A stretch of DNA of 64,000 nucleotides from Streptomyces sp. MMG1121. Its GTDB lineage: Bacteria > Actinomycetota > Actinomycetes > Streptomycetales > Streptomycetaceae. The stretch is taken from contig NZ_LGDV01000085.1 in assembly GCF_001280015.1 (NCBI RefSeq), forward strand, positions 1 through 64,000, in the 5' to 3' direction. Below are positions 40,717-64,000 of the stretch, piece by piece (positions within the stretch are counted from its first letter, which is position 1; each line of letters starts with the position of its first letter). Both the position numbers and the translations under genes were made by a program. The notes under the pieces are model-generated. The model was given only the letters and a program-made list of their open reading frames with translations. It did no database searches and was not told the DNA's origin.

Positions 40717-43503
40717 ATGCAGCTTTTCGGTCGTTCGCGAGAACTACAGGTTCTGAGCGAGGCGTTCACCGACAGCGCACGGGGACATGGCCGGCTCGTG
40801 ATCGTCACGGGCGGCCCCGGATCCGGCAAGACCCAGCTGATGCACGAATTCCTCACCACGTTGAACAGCACCGACGCCCGCGTACTGACCGGTACGACTT
40901 GGTCGTCCGAGCAGGAACAGCCGATGAGTCTCGTAAGGCAATTACTGCGCAACGCCGAGGCGGAGTGCGCGACATCACACGACGCCCCGCCCGTGCTGAA
41001 CTCCGCGGCGGACGGCCGCCGCCCCGGGGGTCACGGGCACCATGCCTGCCACGCGTCCCCGGGAGACGCGACGGCCGAGAAACTGCTGCGCCTCACCGAC
41101 GATCAGCGCCCTCTGGTCGTCGCCGTGGACGACGCCCATGCCATGGACCAGGCCTCGTTGCATACGATCGTCCGCCTGCTGCGCCGCAGCCGCTCCCGGC
41201 GGGTGCTCGTGGTGTGTGCCACTTCAGGACACTTCGGCGAGATACGCTCGCCCGCGCACACGGAACTCCTGCGCCAGCCGCACCGGCGGGTCCGCCTGGC
41301 CCCGCTGTCGGAGGCGAGCGTCGGCGACCTGCTCGCCGCCCACGCCGGACGGACCCTGCCGGGGAACCTCCACGACGCCTACCACCGGGCCACCGCGGGC
41401 AGCCCGCTTCTGCTGCACGCCCTGCTGGACGACAGCACCCGCCTCGGCCCCGAGATCGGCCGGCCCGTCGCCGGCGCCGCCTACCGCCAGGCCGTGCTGT
41501 CGCTGCTGCACCGCGGCGAAACGGGTCATGTCGCTGTGGCCCGGGCACTGGCCGCGCTCGGCGCCCTGGCCGGGACCGTACCCGTCGGAGAGCTGACCGG
41601 GACCACCCCGGACGGCACGCAGGCAGCCGTCGACGCCCTCAACTCCTCCGGTCTGCTGGACGGTTACGCCTTCCGGCATCCGACCGCGGCCGCGACGGTC
41701 CTGGAGGACATGGACGCCGCCGAACGCATCGGGCTGCACAACCGGATCGCCCACCTGCTGTATCGTTCCGGCGCGCCCGCCGTCGAGGTGGCCCGTCACC
41801 TCTACCTGGCGGACCTCGTCCCGGCGGGCTGGGGTGCGGGAATCCTGCGGGCCGCCGCGGAACAGGCGCTGTCCGCGGACGATGTCGAGCGGTGCACCGA
41901 CTACCTCGGCCTGGTCCTGCGCGACTGCACCGACGACGCGGAACGCCACGCCCTGTCGGTGGCCCTCGCGCGCGCGGAGTGGCGGACCAACCCGGCGGCC
42001 GCCGGACCCCACCTGGAACCGCTGCGCGAGGCCGCGCTCGACGGCGACCTGAACATGCGGGACACCGCCACCGTCCTGCGCCACATGCTGTGGCAGGGCG
42101 ACACCGAACTGGCCGCCCAGGCCGTGGCCAGCATCGTCCACCCGCAGTCCGCCACCGACGCCCAGATCGTCGCCGAGGTGGAATTCGTCCGGCAGTGGTT
42201 CTACGGCGTGGCGCTGCCGGGCAAGGGCGCCCCGGTCGCCGGCCCGGCCCCGCGCCGTCGCCCCGTGCACACCGACACCGGCGGACTGGCCGCCCGGGTG
42301 GCGGCGCTCATCGGCGGCGAGGCCACCGACGAGTCGGCGGCGGCCGTCGCCCAGGCCCTCCAGGGACACCAACTGGACCATCTCAACCTCGAGTTGGTGG
42401 CGATGTCGCTCCTGGCCGTCGCCCACTCGGACCGGCCCGCCATCGCCGCCGAGGCCTGCGACGCGCTGCTGGGGTGCGCGGTGGAGCGCCGCGCGACGAC
42501 CTGGCAGGCCCTGCTCGGCAGCATCCGGGCGGAAATCGCCCTGCTCCAGGGGGACGTGACCGCCGCCTCGCAGGGCGCGCTGGCCGCTCTCGGCACCCTG
42601 CGCGCCCAGAGCTGGGGGGTGCTCATCGGGCTCCCGCTGTCGACGGCGATCGCCGCACACACCGCCATGGGCTCCTACGCCGAGGCCGAGGAACTGCTCG
42701 GTCACGATGTGCCCGAGCCGATGTTCCGCACCGTGTTCGGCATCCAGTACCTGCGGGCCCGCGGCCACCACTACCTCGCCACCGACCGGCCGTTCGCGGC
42801 ACTCAACGACTTCGAGACCTGCGGGCGGCTGCTGCGGGAAGGCAACCCCAGTCTGCAGAAGGGCATCCCCTGGCGGTCCGACCTGGCCCTGGCCAATCTG
42901 CGGATCGGCAAGGCCCGCACGGCCCGGGAATGGGCCGAGGAGCAGCTGCGGCTGCCCGGAGGCCACAGTTCCCGGGCCCGGGCCATGGCGCTGCGCCTGC
43001 TGGCCGCCACCTGCAAACCGCACCGCCGGGCCTCGCTGCTTCGCGAGTCGATCGACCTGCTCAAGACCTGCGGTGACCGGTACGCGCTGGCCCAGGCATA
43101 CGCCGACCTGTCCGCGGCGCACTACGAACTGGGCGAGTACGCCCGGGCCCGGCTGGTGGCGCGGCGGGCGGCGGCGGAGGCCGAAGCCTGCCACATCGAG
43201 TCGCCGGTCGACGCGCACCTGCTGGAGGACCCGGTGCGTCCCGAGAGCTCCGAGCCCGAGGACGGCCCCGCCATCCTGAGCGACGCGGAGTGCCGGGTCG
43301 CCGGGCTGGCCGCGCTCGGGTACACCAACCGCGAGATCAGCGGCCGTCTCCACGTCACCATCAGCACGGTGGAGCAGCACCTCACCCGGGTCTACCGCAA
43401 GCTCCAGGTGGCCAGCCGTTCGGAGCTGCCGTCGAAGATGCTGGAGCACCGCATCCCGAAGCTGTCGGACCGCTGGGCCAGCACGCATTCGTCCGCGGGC
43501 TGA
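40717..43503 (+). CDS. LuxR family (LAL) transcriptional regulator of the polyketide cluster
   Basis: 928 residues. N-terminal ATPase: Walker A TGGPGSGKTQL (residues 31-41), Walker B PLVVAVDDAH. The centre is a helical repeat/TPR-like region, and residues 860-920 form a LuxR HTH (LSDAECRVAGLAALGYTNRE, HVTISTVEQHLTRVYRKLQV). This is the PikD/NysRI-type activator architecture of type I PKS clusters. Leu76 is encoded by TTA (40942-40944), so translation should need the bldA tRNA. ATG 40717 follows a GGGGGGAC-type site. It is likely the activator of the leftward PKS genes. Confidence 0.93.
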   Translation: MQLFGRSRELQVLSEAFTDSARGHGRLVIVTGGPGSGKTQLMHEFLTTLNSTDARVLTGTTWSSEQEQPMSLVRQLLRNAEAECATSHDAPPVLNSAADGRRPGGHGHHACHASPGDATAEKLLRLTDDQRPLVVAVDDAHAMDQASLHTIVRLLRRSRSRRVLVVCATSGHFGEIRSPAHTELLRQPHRRVRLAPLSEASVGDLLAAHAGRTLPGNLHDAYHRATAGSPLLLHALLDDSTRLGPEIGRPVAGAAYRQAVLSLLHRGETGHVAVARALAALGALAGTVPVGELTGTTPDGTQAAVDALNSSGLLDGYAFRHPTAAATVLEDMDAAERIGLHNRIAHLLYRSGAPAVEVARHLYLADLVPAGWGAGILRAAAEQALSADDVERCTDYLGLVLRDCTDDAERHALSVALARAEWRTNPAAAGPHLEPLREAALDGDLNMRDTATVLRHMLWQGDTELAAQAVASIVHPQSATDAQIVAEVEFVRQWFYGVALPGKGAPVAGPAPRRRPVHTDTGGLAARVAALIGGEATDESAAAVAQALQGHQLDHLNLELVAMSLLAVAHSDRPAIAAEACDALLGCAVERRATTWQALLGSIRAEIALLQGDVTAASQGALAALGTLRAQSWGVLIGLPLSTAIAAHTAMGSYAEAEELLGHDVPEPMFRTVFGIQYLRARGHHYLATDRPFAALNDFETCGRLLREGNPSLQKGIPWRSDLALANLRIGKARTAREWAEEQLRLPGGHSSRARAMALRLLAATCKPHRRASLLRESIDLLKTCGDRYALAQAYADLSAAHYELGEYARARLVARRAAAEAEACHIESPVDAHLLEDPVRPESSEPEDGPAILSDAECRVAGLAALGYTNREISGRLHVTISTVEQHLTRVYRKLQVASRSELPSKMLEHRIPKLSDRWASTHSSAG

Positions 43504-43549
43504 GCGGACCGGGCGCCCCGGCCTCCGGGGAACTTGAGCGCGGCCCCAC

Positions 43550-44063
43550 CGGTGGTGTCACCGTGGGGGCCGCGCGACGGCGCGTGGTCACGGGTGAGGC
43601 CGCTGCTCTGCGACGCCACACCCGAGTACGCCGGCCTGTCGTTCGTCGAGACCTGCTTGTTCGACGGCGACACCCGCCACCCCGCCGCGGCGAAAGCGGT
43701 CGGCGACGGGGCGCTGATGGCGCTCGCCCCGGGGAAGGGGATACAGGCCCACCGCCGCACCCTTCCCACGGAGCACCGGTGGGATCGGGTGCCGGGGGTG
43801 ACCTGCTCGGCGACGCCGCGCATCTGATGGTCCCGTCCGGCAAGGGCGCCAACCTGGCCATGTACGACGGCGCCGAACTCGGCAGGGCCATCGCCGCGCA
43901 CCGCGGTGACGCCGCGGCCGCACTCACCGCACACGAGGAAGCCATGTTCCCCCGCAGCGCCGCGGAGGCCGTCGAAGCCGACCGCCTCCGCACGCTCATG
44001 TTCGGTGACGGCACACCCCACGGACTGCTCGGCATGCTCACCGGGCACGAACAGACCCGATGA
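43550..44063 (+). pseudogene. Remnant of a TetX-like FAD monooxygenase
   Basis: The first frame contains DGAWSRVRPLLCDATPEYAG, SFVETCLFDGDTRHPAAAKA and VGDGALMALAPGKGI, then jumps directly to TLPTEHRWDRVPGVT, losing about 70-80 residues. A frameshift follows, and the next frame gives LLGDAAHLMVPSGKGANLAM, YDGAELGRAIAAHRG and the end GLLGMLTGHEQTR. The expected N-terminal FAD-binding part is absent. Sequence matches the TetX/RebC-like hydroxylases. Three lesions (5' loss, internal deletion, frameshift) make it non-functional. Confidence 0.75.
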
Positions 44064-44100
44064 GCCACCCGTCCGGTGTTCCTCGGTCCTCGGACCTGGG

Positions 44101-44122
44101 AGGGCCCGGTCGCCCGGGCCCT
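44101..44122. terminator. Bidirectional terminator at the PKS end
   Basis: AGGGCCCGG (44101-44109) and CCGGGCCCT (44114-44122) form a perfect 9-bp, all-GC-rich stem with a 4-nt loop, 22 bp beyond the PKS stop. Confidence 0.65.
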
Positions 44123-44143
44123 GCGCCGGCCACACGGACCTGA

Positions 44144-54640
<10,497 letters not shown>

Positions 54641-54730
54641 GGTCGGTGTCGCTCCCTGCTGGCTCGGCGGCGCTGGTGACGGGGTGGCCCGGGGCCGGAC
54701 GCGGCGCGTCGTCCGGCCCCGGGACGGGGT

Positions 54731-64000
<9,270 letters not shown>

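Noticed and set aside
40596..43076. An 826-residue frame overlapping the LAL regulator
   Set aside because: Frame-shifted shadow, Arg/Pro-rich, lacking any motif; the overlapping frame has Walker A and LuxR HTH motifs.

Overview
The window looks like a stretch of a Streptomyces (or closely related actinomycete) chromosome. GC content is very high with strong third-position GC, GTG starts are common, and genes are sparse with many one-component regulators (TetR, AraC, Lrp, HxlR, XRE, LuxR/LAL). It also carries an ANTAR regulator, a streptogrisin-type protease, a CsbD protein, a type I modular PKS and a TTA (bldA-type) codon in the large regulator. No RNA genes or CRISPR arrays were seen.

Layout. 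1-5 kb: a secreted GH54-type arabinofuranosidase with a ricin-type lectin tail (3' end off the window), a TetR regulator with an operator-like inverted repeat and the 3' stump of an SRPBCC gene, then small stress-type genes (membrane peptide, CsbD, flavodoxin, GAF-ANTAR). 5.6-19.4 kb: amidohydrolase; a divergent Lrp / FAD-monooxygenase pair; decayed DNA (IS701-type transposase remnant, orphan fragments); methyltransferase; a divergent quinone-reductase / AraC pair; a frameshifted SUKH-4-like pseudogene; MFS exporter; VOC protein; GNAT; a DUF6461-like protein; streptogrisin-type protease. 19.9-26 kb: ICMT-like membrane methyltransferase, XRE-cupin / PAT-like acetyltransferase pair, asparaginase, GntP permease, and a glutamine-amidotransferase/methyltransferase fusion coupled to a broken methyltransferase. 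26.3-28.6 kb: three molybdenum-linked genes (tandem Mop protein, XdhC, sulfite-oxidase-like protein). 28.7-37.5 kb: an HxlR-peroxiredoxin fusion divergent from an enolase across a shared inverted repeat, a saccharopine-dehydrogenase-like / TetR pair, an FMN-binding protein, two membrane proteins (one DUF3566), and an SDR / TetR pair. 37.6-39.9 kb: TetR, cytochrome P450 and [3Fe-4S] ferredoxin, with a readable promoter and operator.

40-64 kb is one end of a type I polyketide cluster: a 928-aa LAL regulator with a strong promoter, a long leader and a TTA codon; a decayed TetX-like monooxygenase; then two leftward PKS genes, the right one running off the window. They encode four modules, each KS-AT-DH-KR-ACP. 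AT motifs read malonyl, malonyl, methylmalonyl, malonyl in biosynthetic order, which predicts a conjugated, once-methylated tetraene segment. Both proteins end in docking-type tails and there is no thioesterase, so the assembly line should continue on a protein encoded elsewhere. The last KS lacks a seven-residue block present in the other complete KS domains, which may impair it. Pseudogenes and IS debris on the left suggest this is the eroding edge of the cluster.
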